A stretch of DNA of 37,227 bases from an uncultured Bacteroidales bacterium (GTDB lineage: Bacteria > Bacteroidota > Bacteroidia > Bacteroidales > Bacteroidaceae). Shown here in pieces: positions 17,213 through 25,831 of this stretch. How positions within the stretch are numbered: position 1 is the first letter of the stretch; every line of letters starts with the position of its first letter. The notes beneath the pieces were generated by a model. It saw only the letters and a program-made list of their open reading frames with translations, was not told the origin of the DNA and did not search any database. The DNA lies in contig CADCLI010000010.1 of NCBI GenBank assembly GCA_902802285.1, positions 1-37,227 on the forward strand. The letters are read 5' to 3'. The position numbers and the translations under genes were made by a program.

Positions 17213-19854
17213 TGAAGATGAAGTTCAGACTTAGATACATAATAGCCTTTTCACTGCTGATATCGGCAGGTCTGTCACTGTCGGCCCAGACAGATGACGG
17301 CGAGGGGCAGGAGAATCCTGTAATCCTCTATTCGGGGACACCCAAGAGATATGAGATTGCCGACATTATCGTGACAGGTATAGAAGAGAACAACCACAAG
17401 ACGCTCATAAAACTATCAGGTCTCAGTGTGGGACAACGCGTGTCGGTGCCCGGACCGGATATCACCGATGCCATGAAACGGCTTTGGGGAACAGGTCTTT
17501 TTGCCAATATCAAGATAAGGGCATTGAAGACTACCGGCGACAGGATCTGGCTGGAGTTTTTCATGGAACAGAATCCCAAAATCAAGGAAGTTGTCTTCCA
17601 TGGAGTCCGCAAGGGCGAAGCATCCGAGCTGGAGGACAAGATAGGATTGTATGCCGGAAGCCAGATAACACAGAACGTCCTTAACCGGTCCGAGAAACTT
17701 ATCCGGAGTTATTTCAGCGAAAAGGGTTTCAAGGATGCCGATGTGCGAGTGCAGCAGCGTTCTGAACCTGATGAAGACGGACTGTCCTATGTGGATGTGT
17801 ACATTGACAAGAAGGAAAAGGTAAAAGTACGTACTATCCACCTGGAAGGAAATGAAGCCCTTACCGACAAGAATATCAGGAGGATCATGAAAAAGACCAA
17901 TGAGAAGGGCAGACTCAGTGAATTCCTGCGTACCAAGAAATTCGTGAATGAAGAGTTTGAATCCGATAAGGATAAACTGATGGAGAAATACGGAGAGTTG
18001 GGTTACCGTGACGCCTATATCGTTTATGACAGTGTCTCAACCAACTCTGAAGACAATACCGTGGATATCTGGCTCAAGTTGGATGAGGGAGGGAAGTATT
18101 ATCTGCGCAACATCACCTGGGTGGGTAATACCGTATATAACAGCGATCAACTCTCCTCTATGCTTAACATGAAGCGGGGCGATGTCTATAACCAGAAGAA
18201 ACTGAACCAGCGCACCAAAGAAGATGAGGACGCCATCAGCAAGATGTATTACAACAACGGTTACGTAATGCTCCAGATGGATGCCATCGAAGCAAATGTA
18301 ATCGGCGATTCGATAGATTTGGAGATACGTATGGCAGAAGGTCCGCAGGCGTCAATCAACCGTGTCATGATTCACGGCAACGACCGTGTGTATGAGAATG
18401 TCGTACGCAGGGAACTCTACACCCGTCCCGGTGACATATTCTCTTATGAGGCGCTTGAGAACTCTTACCGTACAATTGCCAACATGGGTCATTTTGAACA
18501 GACCGCAATAAATCCCGATGTAAGGCCTGACCCGTCAAACGGAACGGTGGATATAGACTGGCAGCTTGAGAGCAAGGGTAACGACCAGGTTGAACTCTCT
18601 ATGGGTTGGGGACAGACCGGTCTTATCGGACGCGCTGCGCTGAAGTTCACCAATTTCAGTATGTACAACCTGTTCCACAAGAGTGACAACTACCGTCTGC
18701 TGCTTCCCCAGGGAGATGGCCAGACGCTCTCCATCAGTGCACAGACAAACGGAACCTATTATCAGTCATACAGCGTATCATTCATGGAGCCCTGGCTTGG
18801 AGGAAAACGTCCCAATTCCCTCTCCGTAAGCCTGTTCTATTCCAAACAGACTGACATGAGCAGCAACTACTACAATTCCACCTACTATCAGAACATGTAC
18901 AACTGCATGTACGGATACGGAAACTATTACGGCAATTACGGAGGTATGTACTATGACAACTACGAGTCGTACTACGATCCCGACAAATACATTACAATGT
19001 TCGGAGCAAGTGTAGGTTGGGGAAAACGACTCCGTTGGCCTGATTACAACTTTACCTTCTATTCGGAACTGTCGTACACCCGATACAAACTGAATCAGTG
19101 GTCATACTTCCTTATCAACAACGGAACCTGCAACAACATCAACCTGGGACTGACCCTGAGCAGAACCTCCATAGACCATCCTATATTCCCGCGTACGGGT
19201 TCGGAGTTTGCTTTTTCAGTTTACCTGACTCCCCCTTACTCTCTTTGGGACGGAGTTGATTATGAGCACCTGGCATCGGACAAGACATCAGAAACCTATC
19301 AGGATGAGTTGCGCCAGAAGCACAAATGGATTGAGTATAACAAATGGAAATTCCGCAGTCGCACATATACATCACTTACTAACGGTGTAAAGAAGAGACT
19401 GGTGCTTATGACACGTTTTGACCTGGGTTTGCTGGGGCACTATAACAAGTACAAGAGATCACCTTTTGAAACCTTCTATATGGGAGGTGACGGTATGACG
19501 GGCGGTTCGTACACCTATGCCACCGAGACCATTGGCCTGCGCGGTTATGAGAACGGATCGATCATGGACGCTTATGCATACACCCGAATGGCGGCCGAGT
19601 TGCGATATCCGCTTCTTATGGAGAACTCCACCATTATATATGCGTTGGGATTTGTCGAGGCCGGAAACGCCTGGAACAAAATCAGCCAGTTCAACCCGTT
19701 TGACCTGAAACGTTCTGCAGGAGCAGGTGTGCGCATCATGTTGCCGATGGTAGGTCTGATGGGTATAGACTGGGCTTACGGATTTGATCCGATCATGGGT
19801 TCCAGACGCTATGGCGGAAGCCAGGTACACTTCATACTGGGCCAGGAATTTTAA
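17209..19854 (+). CDS. bamA: Outer-membrane protein assembly factor BamA
   Basis: 881 aa. Essential insertase of outer-membrane beta-barrels. Signal peptide to LSAQ, five POTRA domains through roughly residue 440 ([60 protein letters not shown] mark the first strands), then the 16-strand barrel ending in phenylalanine (GQEF). The lid-loop signature is visible as GLRGYENGS. Residues about 554-593 form an extracellular loop dominated by Tyr, Asn and Gly. The adjacent methionines MMKMK leave the exact start open; ATG 17209 gives the four-base overlap with uppS. Confidence 0.96.
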   Translation: MMKMKFRLRYIIAFSLLISAGLSLSAQTDDGEGQENPVILYSGTPKRYEIADIIVTGIEENNHKTLIKLSGLSVGQRVSVPGPDITDAMKRLWGTGLFANIKIRALKTTGDRIWLEFFMEQNPKIKEVVFHGVRKGEASELEDKIGLYAGSQITQNVLNRSEKLIRSYFSEKGFKDADVRVQQRSEPDEDGLSYVDVYIDKKEKVKVRTIHLEGNEALTDKNIRRIMKKTNEKGRLSEFLRTKKFVNEEFESDKDKLMEKYGELGYRDAYIVYDSVSTNSEDNTVDIWLKLDEGGKYYLRNITWVGNTVYNSDQLSSMLNMKRGDVYNQKKLNQRTKEDEDAISKMYYNNGYVMLQMDAIEANVIGDSIDLEIRMAEGPQASINRVMIHGNDRVYENVVRRELYTRPGDIFSYEALENSYRTIANMGHFEQTAINPDVRPDPSNGTVDIDWQLESKGNDQVELSMGWGQTGLIGRAALKFTNFSMYNLFHKSDNYRLLLPQGDGQTLSISAQTNGTYYQSYSVSFMEPWLGGKRPNSLSVSLFYSKQTDMSSNYYNSTYYQNMYNCMYGYGNYYGNYGGMYYDNYESYYDPDKYITMFGASVGWGKRLRWPDYNFTFYSELSYTRYKLNQWSYFLINNGTCNNINLGLTLSRTSIDHPIFPRTGSEFAFSVYLTPPYSLWDGVDYEHLASDKTSETYQDELRQKHKWIEYNKWKFRSRTYTSLTNGVKKRLVLMTRFDLGLLGHYNKYKRSPFETFYMGGDGMTGGSYTYATETIGLRGYENGSIMDAYAYTRMAAELRYPLLMENSTIIYALGFVEAGNAWNKISQFNPFDLKRSAGAGVRIMLPMVGLMGIDWAYGFDPIMGSRRYGGSQVHFILGQEF

Positions 19855-19906
19855 CCTGTGGCGTGGAACGAGTATAATATAGGTAGACAAACAGAGAATA
19901 ACGGTT

Positions 19907-20422
19907 ATGAAAAAGACATTATCAATCGCAGCAATGATGCTGTTTTTCTGCCTCACCGCAGGTGCGCAGAAATTTGCTCTGGTAGACATGGAGTATATCC
20001 TGAACAGGATTCCGGCATATGAGCGTGCCAATGAGCAGCTCAATCAGTTCTCAAAACGCTGGCAAGCCGAGGTTGAGGCTCTGAATATCGAGGCTCAGAC
20101 CTTGTACAAGAACTACCAGAATGAGTCACTTTTCCTCTCCGAGGAGCAGAAAGCCAAGAAAGAGGAGGAGATAGTAGCCAAGGAGAAACAGGCCAGTGAG
20201 CTTAAGCGTCAGTATTTCGGTCCTGACGGTGAACTGTACAAGAAACAGCAGAGCCTGATGGCACCTATTCAGGATGAGATTTATGAGGCAGTCAAACAGA
20301 TAAGTGAGTCAGAAGGCTACCAGATGGTGGTTGACCGTTCATCGGCAACAAGCATGATTTATGCTTCGCCCAAGATAGATATCAGCAATGAGGTCCTGAA
20401 GAAACTGGGATATTCAAACTAA
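19907..20422 (+). CDS. Skp/OmpH family periplasmic chaperone, copy 1
   Basis: 171 aa. Signal peptide to TAGAQ, then the Skp opening KFALVDMEYILNRIPAYERANEQL, a long charged coiled-coil arm (about residues 40-110) and a closing small beta element. Skp trimers hold unfolded outer-membrane proteins for BamA, whose gene is 52 nt upstream. Diverged from copies 2 and 3. Confidence 0.93.
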   Translation: MKKTLSIAAMMLFFCLTAGAQKFALVDMEYILNRIPAYERANEQLNQFSKRWQAEVEALNIEAQTLYKNYQNESLFLSEEQKAKKEEEIVAKEKQASELKRQYFGPDGELYKKQQSLMAPIQDEIYEAVKQISESEGYQMVVDRSSATSMIYASPKIDISNEVLKKLGYSN

Positions 20423-20475
20423 TTGCATATCTTTGCTGACCCATAACATTAAGAAACAAATAAATAGAAAACGAT

Positions 20476-20979
20476 ATGAAAAAGAGTATTATCATTGCGC
20501 TTATGGCTCTGTTGCCTCTCGGCGCATTCGCACAGAAATTCGGACACATTGATTCTTCTGTCATTGTTCCCCTTATGAATGAGTACAAGGCCGGACAGGC
20601 AGAAATGGAGGAACTTCAGAAACAGTACATGGAGGAACTCAACTATATGCAGACCGAGTATCAGAAAAAAGAGGATGATTATATGGCCAACCGTGAATCT
20701 CTTCCTGAGAACATACGTATACGCAGGGAGCAGGAACTCGGCGAAAGTCAGCAGAAAATCGCACAGTATTACCAGGATTGCCAGACTAATCTTGCCAAGA
20801 AGAATGATGAGCTTATGGATGGTATCCAAGCCAAGAAGCTGAAGGCTATACAGGCTGTAGGCGAGGAAGGCGGTTATGTCTGCATCTTTGATGTCGCCGG
20901 CGGTGTGGTTCCTTATGTAAGTTCCACTCTCACCACAGACGTCACTGAGGCTGTAAAAGCCAAGCTGGGAATCAAATAA
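20476..20979 (+). CDS. Skp/OmpH family periplasmic chaperone, copy 2
   Basis: 167 aa. Signal peptide to AFAQ, then KFGHIDSSVIVPLMNEYKAGQ, a coiled-coil arm and a C-terminal DVAGGVVPYVSSTLTTDVTEAVKAKLGIK. It has the same architecture as copy 1 but an arm rich in Glu, Gln and Tyr. Two ompH genes after bamA are usual in Bacteroidales (P. gingivalis has two). Confidence 0.93.
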   Translation: MKKSIIIALMALLPLGAFAQKFGHIDSSVIVPLMNEYKAGQAEMEELQKQYMEELNYMQTEYQKKEDDYMANRESLPENIRIRREQELGESQQKIAQYYQDCQTNLAKKNDELMDGIQAKKLKAIQAVGEEGGYVCIFDVAGGVVPYVSSTLTTDVTEAVKAKLGIK

Positions 20980-21000
20980 TCAATTCCGCAATAAACAGTC

Positions 21001-21034
21001 AAGGGGGGAACCGGCGTAAATCCGATTCCCCTTA
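21001..21034 (+). terminator. Weak hairpin between ompH copies 2 and 3
   Basis: AAGGGGGGAACCGG and CCGATTCCCCTT form an imperfect stem with a 2-nt bulge, a 7-nt loop and no T-run. It may be an attenuator or mRNA-stability hairpin separating copy 3 and murI from the upstream operon. Confidence 0.35.
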
Positions 21035-21058
21035 TTGGCTCAAAATGACTGACCGAAT

Positions 21059-21637
21059 ATGAACAGAAAACTCAGATTGCTGCTTCTGGCAACGCTTTCC
21101 GTATCCTTTCTGACAATCTCTGCCCAGGAGGGTATGTTTGGTTATATTGATTTCAATTCCACTCTCAGACTGATGCCTGAGTACATGGAGGCCGAGATCA
21201 ACCTGCAGAAGATGCAGTCTGACTACAGGGAGGAGATAGAACGTTCCAAACGTGAGTTTGAGAGACAATACATAGAGTTCATGCTGGAGCAGGACCACCT
21301 GTCTGCATCTGTTGTAGCCAAGCGTCAGAGGGAACTTCAGCTACTCATGGACAACAATGCCGCTTTCAGGGACAAGATCCAGAAAGACATTGAAATCAAG
21401 CGCGATGAACTTCTTGTGCCAATCAAGAAGAAACTGCTGAAAGCTGTATCCGAAGTGTGCCTGGAGAAGAGTCTGGATTATGTGATAGACACCGGAAAGG
21501 GCACATATCTGTACATAAATGAGAGCAAAGGTGTTGATATTACGGAACAGGTGTTCAGGCAATTGGGAATAGATGTCCATGAGGAAAGCGTTACCGAAGG
21601 AAATTTGCCTGTTATAGTTCAGGAAGACAAAAAATAA
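21059..21637 (+). CDS. Skp/OmpH family periplasmic chaperone, copy 3
   Basis: 192 aa. Signal peptide to TISAQ, then GMFGYIDFNSTLRLMPEYMEAEINLQ, an Arg/Glu-rich coiled-coil arm and the C-terminal DYVIDTGKGTYLYINES element of the family. It is longer than copies 1 and 2 because of a tail ending VIVQEDKK. It is 12 nt upstream of murI and separated from copy 2 by 79 nt with a hairpin. Confidence 0.9.
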   Translation: MNRKLRLLLLATLSVSFLTISAQEGMFGYIDFNSTLRLMPEYMEAEINLQKMQSDYREEIERSKREFERQYIEFMLEQDHLSASVVAKRQRELQLLMDNNAAFRDKIQKDIEIKRDELLVPIKKKLLKAVSEVCLEKSLDYVIDTGKGTYLYINESKGVDITEQVFRQLGIDVHEESVTEGNLPVIVQEDKK

Positions 21638-21649
21638 AGAGATAAGGCA

Positions 21650-22492
21650 ATGAGCAAACCGATTTTATCCGAAAAGCCCGGTCCCATCGGCATTTTTGAT
21701 TCAGGATATGGAGGCTTGACAATTCTGAAACATATCCGTACATCCATGCCCGAGTATGATTTCATGTACTTGGGAGACAACGCCAGGACTCCATATGGAA
21801 CAAGATCGTTCAATGTGGTGTATGAGTTTACGCTCCAATGTGTCACCAAGCTGTTTGAAATGGGTTGTCATCTGGTGATACTTGCCTGTAATACCGCTTC
21901 GGCCAAAGCATTGAGGACTATACAACAGATAGACCTCCCGCGTCTGGACGCATCCCGGAGAGTCTTGGGAATAATCCGTCCTACGGTCGAATCAATCGGT
22001 GAATTGACCCAGACCCGTCATGTTGGGCTGCTTGCCACTCCGGGAACTGTCAAGTCACTCTCTTATCCGCTTGAGATAAACAAACTCTTTCCCGACATTA
22101 AGGTTACAGGTGAATCCTGTCCCATCTGGGTTCCGCTTGTGGAGACAGGAGAGTCCCAGTCTGAAGGCGCTGACTATTTCATCAGGCGTCATGTGGATAA
22201 CCTGTTAGCCAAGGATAGTGAGATTGATACCATCATTCTGGGTTGCACCCATTATCCGCTGCTATTGGATAAGATCCGCAAGTATGTTCCGGAAAACATC
22301 AGAATAATATCTCAGGGAGAATATGTGGCTTCTTCATTGAGAAACTATATGGAGCGGCATCCTGAGATGGATTCCCGTTGCACGAAGGGTGGGACATGCA
22401 GGTATTACACTACCGAATCGGTCGAAACGTTCCTTCCCAACGCTTCGATATTCCTGAATTCTGCAATAGATGCTGATTCAGTCGCTCTCTGA
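21650..22492 (+). CDS. murI: Glutamate racemase
   Basis: 280 aa. Makes D-glutamate for peptidoglycan in the cytoplasm. The two catalytic cysteines are Cys80 in LACNTAS and Cys199 in LGCTHYPLL; the N-terminal GIFDSGYGGLTILK and YLGDNARTPYG motifs bind substrate. Full length. Last gene of the envelope operon; its final 15 bp overlap the convergent permease gene. Confidence 0.96.
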   Translation: MSKPILSEKPGPIGIFDSGYGGLTILKHIRTSMPEYDFMYLGDNARTPYGTRSFNVVYEFTLQCVTKLFEMGCHLVILACNTASAKALRTIQQIDLPRLDASRRVLGIIRPTVESIGELTQTRHVGLLATPGTVKSLSYPLEINKLFPDIKVTGESCPIWVPLVETGESQSEGADYFIRRHVDNLLAKDSEIDTIILGCTHYPLLLDKIRKYVPENIRIISQGEYVASSLRNYMERHPEMDSRCTKGGTCRYYTTESVETFLPNASIFLNSAIDADSVAL

Positions 22493-23716
22493 TTTCCGTA
22501 TAAAACGCCGTGCGATCGGTCCTATAGGCCTTACAGACAGGAAGCTGACCACAAGGACAGTGACCAGTACTATCAGTATGTCCTGAATCTTAAGGCTCAC
22601 AGGATATGCATCGACAATGAAATTGCCGGCTGTCCCCAATGATATGAATCCGTATTTCTGTTGAAGCAGGACTGCAATGGCCCCTAGAGTCAGGCCGGAG
22701 ATTGCCCCGATCAGTGATATAAGCACACCATTCACTATAAATATTCTCTCTATCGTCATCTTCTCTGCCCCCATACTTGCCAGCAGTACCGTGTCCTGTT
22801 GCTTCTCAACCATGAGCATTATGAGTGAGCCTATAATGTTGAAACAGGCTATGAGCAGAATGAAAGTCAGAAACAGATAGGAAATGAATTTTTCCAGTTT
22901 GAACACCTTGAATACATCCTCTTGCTGACGTATCCGGTCCTGGACCTCAAACTCCGTGCCAAGCACAGATTCAAGTTTTTTCCTGGCTTTATTGAAGGAC
23001 GTTCCCTCCTTGAGCCTGATTTCAAGCGCCGAAGCTTCGCCTTCCCGGTCAGTCAGCTGCTGTGCCAGTTCCAATGATATGATTACATAGTTGTCATCAT
23101 ATTTTTCCTGTTCAACCAGAAACGCCACTCCGGCAGAGTAGATGTTGGCCTGATTGAAAGAAGCGGCAGGATTGGTAAGACTGATGAGTCCTTCCTTCTT
23201 GGGAACGGAAAGTCTGAGGGGGTAGGCCGGCTTGATTCCGCAATCCATTCTTCCGATGAGTCCCAGGCCGGGTATCCCATAGTGGCAAACCTCATCCTCA
23301 AGCATATAGATGCCGTTGCCCTTCAGCAGGTTCTCTATTCCTGTCAGGTCATGGAAACTGTCCTGTACGCCCTTGATCACGGCAATGTTCTGTTTGCTCT
23401 TGTAGCTGAGCAGTGCCTGCTCCTCTAGTGTGAACGAATAAACCTCGATGAAATCCAGTGTTTTTGCCTCCTGAATCCTGGGATCGTCCATGCTGAAGAA
23501 TTTCTTCTGGGCCGAGACCACCTTCAGTTCGGGGTCAAAATCCCTGAAAAGTGATTCGACCAATACCCTGAAACCGTTGAATACGGACAGGGTGCAGATA
23601 AGAGCAAATGAGGCCAGCATGATTCCGGCTACCGATATGGCCGATATCACGTTTATCACGTTGTGGCTCTTCTTGGCGAAGAGGTATCTGCGGGCTATGA
23701 AAAACGGGAAATTCAC
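22478..23716 (-). CDS. LolC/LolE-type ABC transporter permease (FtsX-like)
   Basis: 412 aa inner-membrane protein. One N-terminal helix follows the signature FIARRYLFAKKSHNVINVISAISVAGI, a periplasmic MacB-PCD-like domain spans about residues 45-255, and three helices lie in the C-terminal FtsX domain (about 270-400). Such proteins pair with an ATPase to release lipoproteins toward the outer membrane; no ATPase gene is adjacent. Its start overlaps the rbfA stop by four bases (ATGA), in the conserved rbfA-permease pairing of Bacteroidales. Complete. Confidence 0.9.
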   Translation of the reverse strand: MNFPFFIARRYLFAKKSHNVINVISAISVAGIMLASFALICTLSVFNGFRVLVESLFRDFDPELKVVSAQKKFFSMDDPRIQEAKTLDFIEVYSFTLEEQALLSYKSKQNIAVIKGVQDSFHDLTGIENLLKGNGIYMLEDEVCHYGIPGLGLIGRMDCGIKPAYPLRLSVPKKEGLISLTNPAASFNQANIYSAGVAFLVEQEKYDDNYVIISLELAQQLTDREGEASALEIRLKEGTSFNKARKKLESVLGTEFEVQDRIRQQEDVFKVFKLEKFISYLFLTFILLIACFNIIGSLIMLMVEKQQDTVLLASMGAEKMTIERIFIVNGVLISLIGAISGLTLGAIAVLLQQKYGFISLGTAGNFIVDAYPVSLKIQDILIVLVTVLVVSFLSVRPIGPIARRFIRKSESD

Positions 23717-24048
23717 TTTTTAAGCAATTCGTCAATATGTGCCATGTAGTCTATGGTCCTGTCCAGGAAGAAACGCAGTTCCGGAATTATCCTGAGTTGA
23801 TACCTTACTCTCTGGCCAAAATCATATCTGATATCCTTGACATTGGCATTTATGTTCTTAACGGTCTCCTCGCCCTTCTCTGACGGAAAGACGCTCAGAT
23901 AAACACTGGCTATGCTCAAGTCACTGCTTATCTTCACCTCACTTACCGTAATCATAAGGCCATGGGTGAGTTTGGTCTGATAGAGGAACAGCTCACTTAG
24001 TTCCTTCTGTATCAGCCTGGCTATTTTCTGTTGTCTTGTACTGTCCAT
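23713..24048 (-). CDS. rbfA: 30S ribosome-binding factor A
   Basis: 111 aa. Assists late 30S maturation around the 5' end of 16S rRNA. The KH-like fold signature is seen in RQQKIARLIQKELSELF at the N-terminus and VRYQLRIIPELRFFLDRTIDY at the C-terminus. It is 20 nt downstream of the O-methyltransferase and overlaps the permease gene. Confidence 0.95.
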   Translation of the reverse strand: MDSTRQQKIARLIQKELSELFLYQTKLTHGLMITVSEVKISSDLSIASVYLSVFPSEKGEETVKNINANVKDIRYDFGQRVRYQLRIIPELRFFLDRTIDYMAHIDELLKK

Positions 24049-24068
24049 ATCCCATTCTCAATTAATCT

Positions 24069-24743
24069 TTATTTTCCATCAATCTTTCGGATTATCGTCA
24101 GTCCGTCCCGTATGGGAATCATGGCCACCTCAACCCTCTCATCGGCCGCAACCATATCGTTGAACCTTTTGACTGAGGCGGTCTGCGGATCCTTGTCATA
24201 ATTACTGTCAACCACATGTCCGTCCCAGAGAGTGTTGTCGGCTATCATGTAGCCGCCCGGCCTGAGCCACTCCATAAAAGAGGAGTAGTACTGAGGATAC
24301 TGCGTCTTTTCACCGTCCAGGAATATCAGGTCATAGGTGAGCCCAAGTTCCGGGACTACTTTCAGGGCATCTCCGATATGCAGTTCAATCTTTTCCCGAA
24401 ATGGAGATTTTTCAAGCCCTTTACGGATAAAATCCTCCAATTCATCGTCAATTTCAACGGTATGTACCATTCCTTGTGCTGTCAGTCCCTCTGCCAGACA
24501 GAGAGTGGCATAGCCGGAATAAGTTCCAACCTCCAGTACAGTCTGCGGCCGGATCATGGTTACAAGCATCTTTAGCAGCCGGCCCTGGATATGTCCTGAT
24601 GCCATACGCGGGTTGAGCAGCCTGAGGTTGGTCTCGCGGTAAATATCCCTGAGAAGAGTACTTTCAGGTGCGATATGGGCCGATATGTATTCCTCCAGCC
24701 TCTGCTCGCCGGTATAACCGATACCTTGTCCCGATGTAGCCAT
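24069..24743 (-). CDS. Class I SAM-dependent O-methyltransferase (COMT-like)
   Basis: 224 aa from ATG 24743; a longer in-frame reading from 24785 would run through the promoter region and is disfavoured. SAM motif I is VLEVGTYSGYATLCLAEGL, followed by VHTVEIDDE. The cation-dependent catechol-OMT family residues are LIFLDGEKTQYPQYY and MIADNTLWDGHV, where the Asp and Asp-Asn positions bind the divalent metal. The substrate is not predictable. Leads the operon O-methyltransferase, rbfA, permease and is divergent from xerD. Confidence 0.88.
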   Translation of the reverse strand: MATSGQGIGYTGEQRLEEYISAHIAPESTLLRDIYRETNLRLLNPRMASGHIQGRLLKMLVTMIRPQTVLEVGTYSGYATLCLAEGLTAQGMVHTVEIDDELEDFIRKGLEKSPFREKIELHIGDALKVVPELGLTYDLIFLDGEKTQYPQYYSSFMEWLRPGGYMIADNTLWDGHVVDSNYDKDPQTASVKRFNDMVAADERVEVAMIPIRDGLTIIRKIDGK

Positions 24744-24751
24744 TTTCTTTT

Positions 24752-24769
24752 TATCTTTGTGCAAAGTTA
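24752..24769. promoter_or_regulatory. Face-to-face -7 boxes of the divergent O-methyltransferase and xerD promoters
   Basis: The plus strand reads TATCTTTG-TG-CAAAGTTA. The left half is a TAnnTTTG box pointing to xerD (start 24787); the right half is TAACTTTG on the minus strand pointing to the O-methyltransferase (start 24743). Both give short leaders. Confidence 0.55.
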
Positions 24770-24786
24770 CCGGTTTTTCTGACAAT

Positions 24787-25680
24787 ATGAAAACTATGCT
24801 TAACCGTTACCGCCAGTATCTTCTGTTGGAGAAGTCACTTTCTCCCAACACTCTCGAAGCGTACATGGATGATGCCTCCAAAATTCTGGGCTATCTTGAA
24901 GAGTGCGGTATCGAAGCAAGTCAGGCTACATTGGACGACCTGCATGGTTTTGCCGCTGCCATGGGTGACCTGGGCATAGCCCCCAGATCACAGGCCAGGA
25001 TCATATCGGGTGTAAAATCCCTTTACAGGTTCCTTACACTTGACGGCTATTGCCAGACTGATCCCAGTGAGTTGCTTGAGGCTCCCAAGATAGGACGTCA
25101 CTTGCCCGATGTGCTCACTGTGCAGGAGATAGACAGCATAATCGGACAGATAGACCTCTCTACTCCCGAGGGACAGCGGAACAAGGCTATGATAGAGACG
25201 ATGTACAGCTGCGGGCTGCGTGTTTCCGAACTCTGCTCTCTTAAAATGGAAGACCTGTTTCTTGAAGATGGTTTCATAAGGGTAACAGGCAAGGGCAGCA
25301 AACAGCGTCTTGTCCCCATATCCGATAAGGCAGTACATGAAATCACACTGTATCTGGCGGACCGTTGCCATATAACAATAAAACCGGGTGCAGAGCCTTT
25401 CCTTTTCCTGAGCCTCAGACGCGGCAGGCCACTGTCTAGAATCATGGTATTTGATATAGTGAAGGATCTGACAGCCAAAGCCGGAATCAGCAAATCGGTC
25501 AGTCCGCATACCTTCCGCCACTCGTTCGCCACACACCTTCTTGAGGGTGGCGCCAACCTGCGTGCCATCCAGTGTATGTTGGGTCATGAAAAAATATCCA
25601 CCACAGAGATATACACCCATATAGACAGAAGCCGTTTACGTGAGGAAATAGTGTTGCATCATCCCCGTAATCGGATTTAA
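24787..25680 (+). CDS. xerD: Tyrosine recombinase XerD
   Basis: 297 aa. Resolves chromosome dimers at dif together with XerC. N-terminal SAM-like core-binding domain (YRQYLLLEKSLSPNTLEAY) and C-terminal catalytic domain with Arg145 (SCGLRVSEL), His241 and Arg244 (PHTFRHSFATHLL), His267 (LGHEKIS) and the nucleophile Tyr276 (IYTHID). ATG 24787 is chosen because the box for its promoter is at 24752-24759; a start further upstream would precede the promoter. No attachment site or mobile cargo is near, so it is the housekeeping enzyme. Confidence 0.95.
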   Translation: MKTMLNRYRQYLLLEKSLSPNTLEAYMDDASKILGYLEECGIEASQATLDDLHGFAAAMGDLGIAPRSQARIISGVKSLYRFLTLDGYCQTDPSELLEAPKIGRHLPDVLTVQEIDSIIGQIDLSTPEGQRNKAMIETMYSCGLRVSELCSLKMEDLFLEDGFIRVTGKGSKQRLVPISDKAVHEITLYLADRCHITIKPGAEPFLFLSLRRGRPLSRIMVFDIVKDLTAKAGISKSVSPHTFRHSFATHLLEGGANLRAIQCMLGHEKISTTEIYTHIDRSRLREEIVLHHPRNRI

Positions 25681-25746
25681 TGACGGCATTTGGTTCATAT
25701 TTTGGACAAAAACACCTCTTTTTATTAAAAATAATGGGCTCAGACC

Positions 25747-25776
25747 ATTGTATGTGCCATTCTTTTTGTAGTTTTG
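25747..25776 (+). promoter_or_regulatory. Promoter of the OmpA/TPR lipoprotein gene
   Basis: -7 box TAGTTTTG (25769-25776) with ATTG (25747-25750) 18 nt upstream as the -33 element. The ATG is at 25832. Confidence 0.6.
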
Positions 25777-25831
25777 CGCACGTATGCGTTAAAGGCTAAA
25801 AAGTTTAACCAACAATTAATAACAAAAAACT

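Noticed and set aside
24744..24785. Longer N-terminus for the O-methyltransferase
   Set aside because: The extra 14 residues would overlap the divergent promoter boxes and are basic and unlike the family start; MATSGQG at 24743 is a better start.
24988..25620. 210-codon minus-strand reading frame inside xerD
   Set aside because: Antisense shadow of xerD, which has all catalytic residues in the plus frame.
24787..25680. xerD as an integrase of a mobile element
   Set aside because: No attachment-site repeats, cargo or relaxase genes are nearby, and the protein has housekeeping XerD features.
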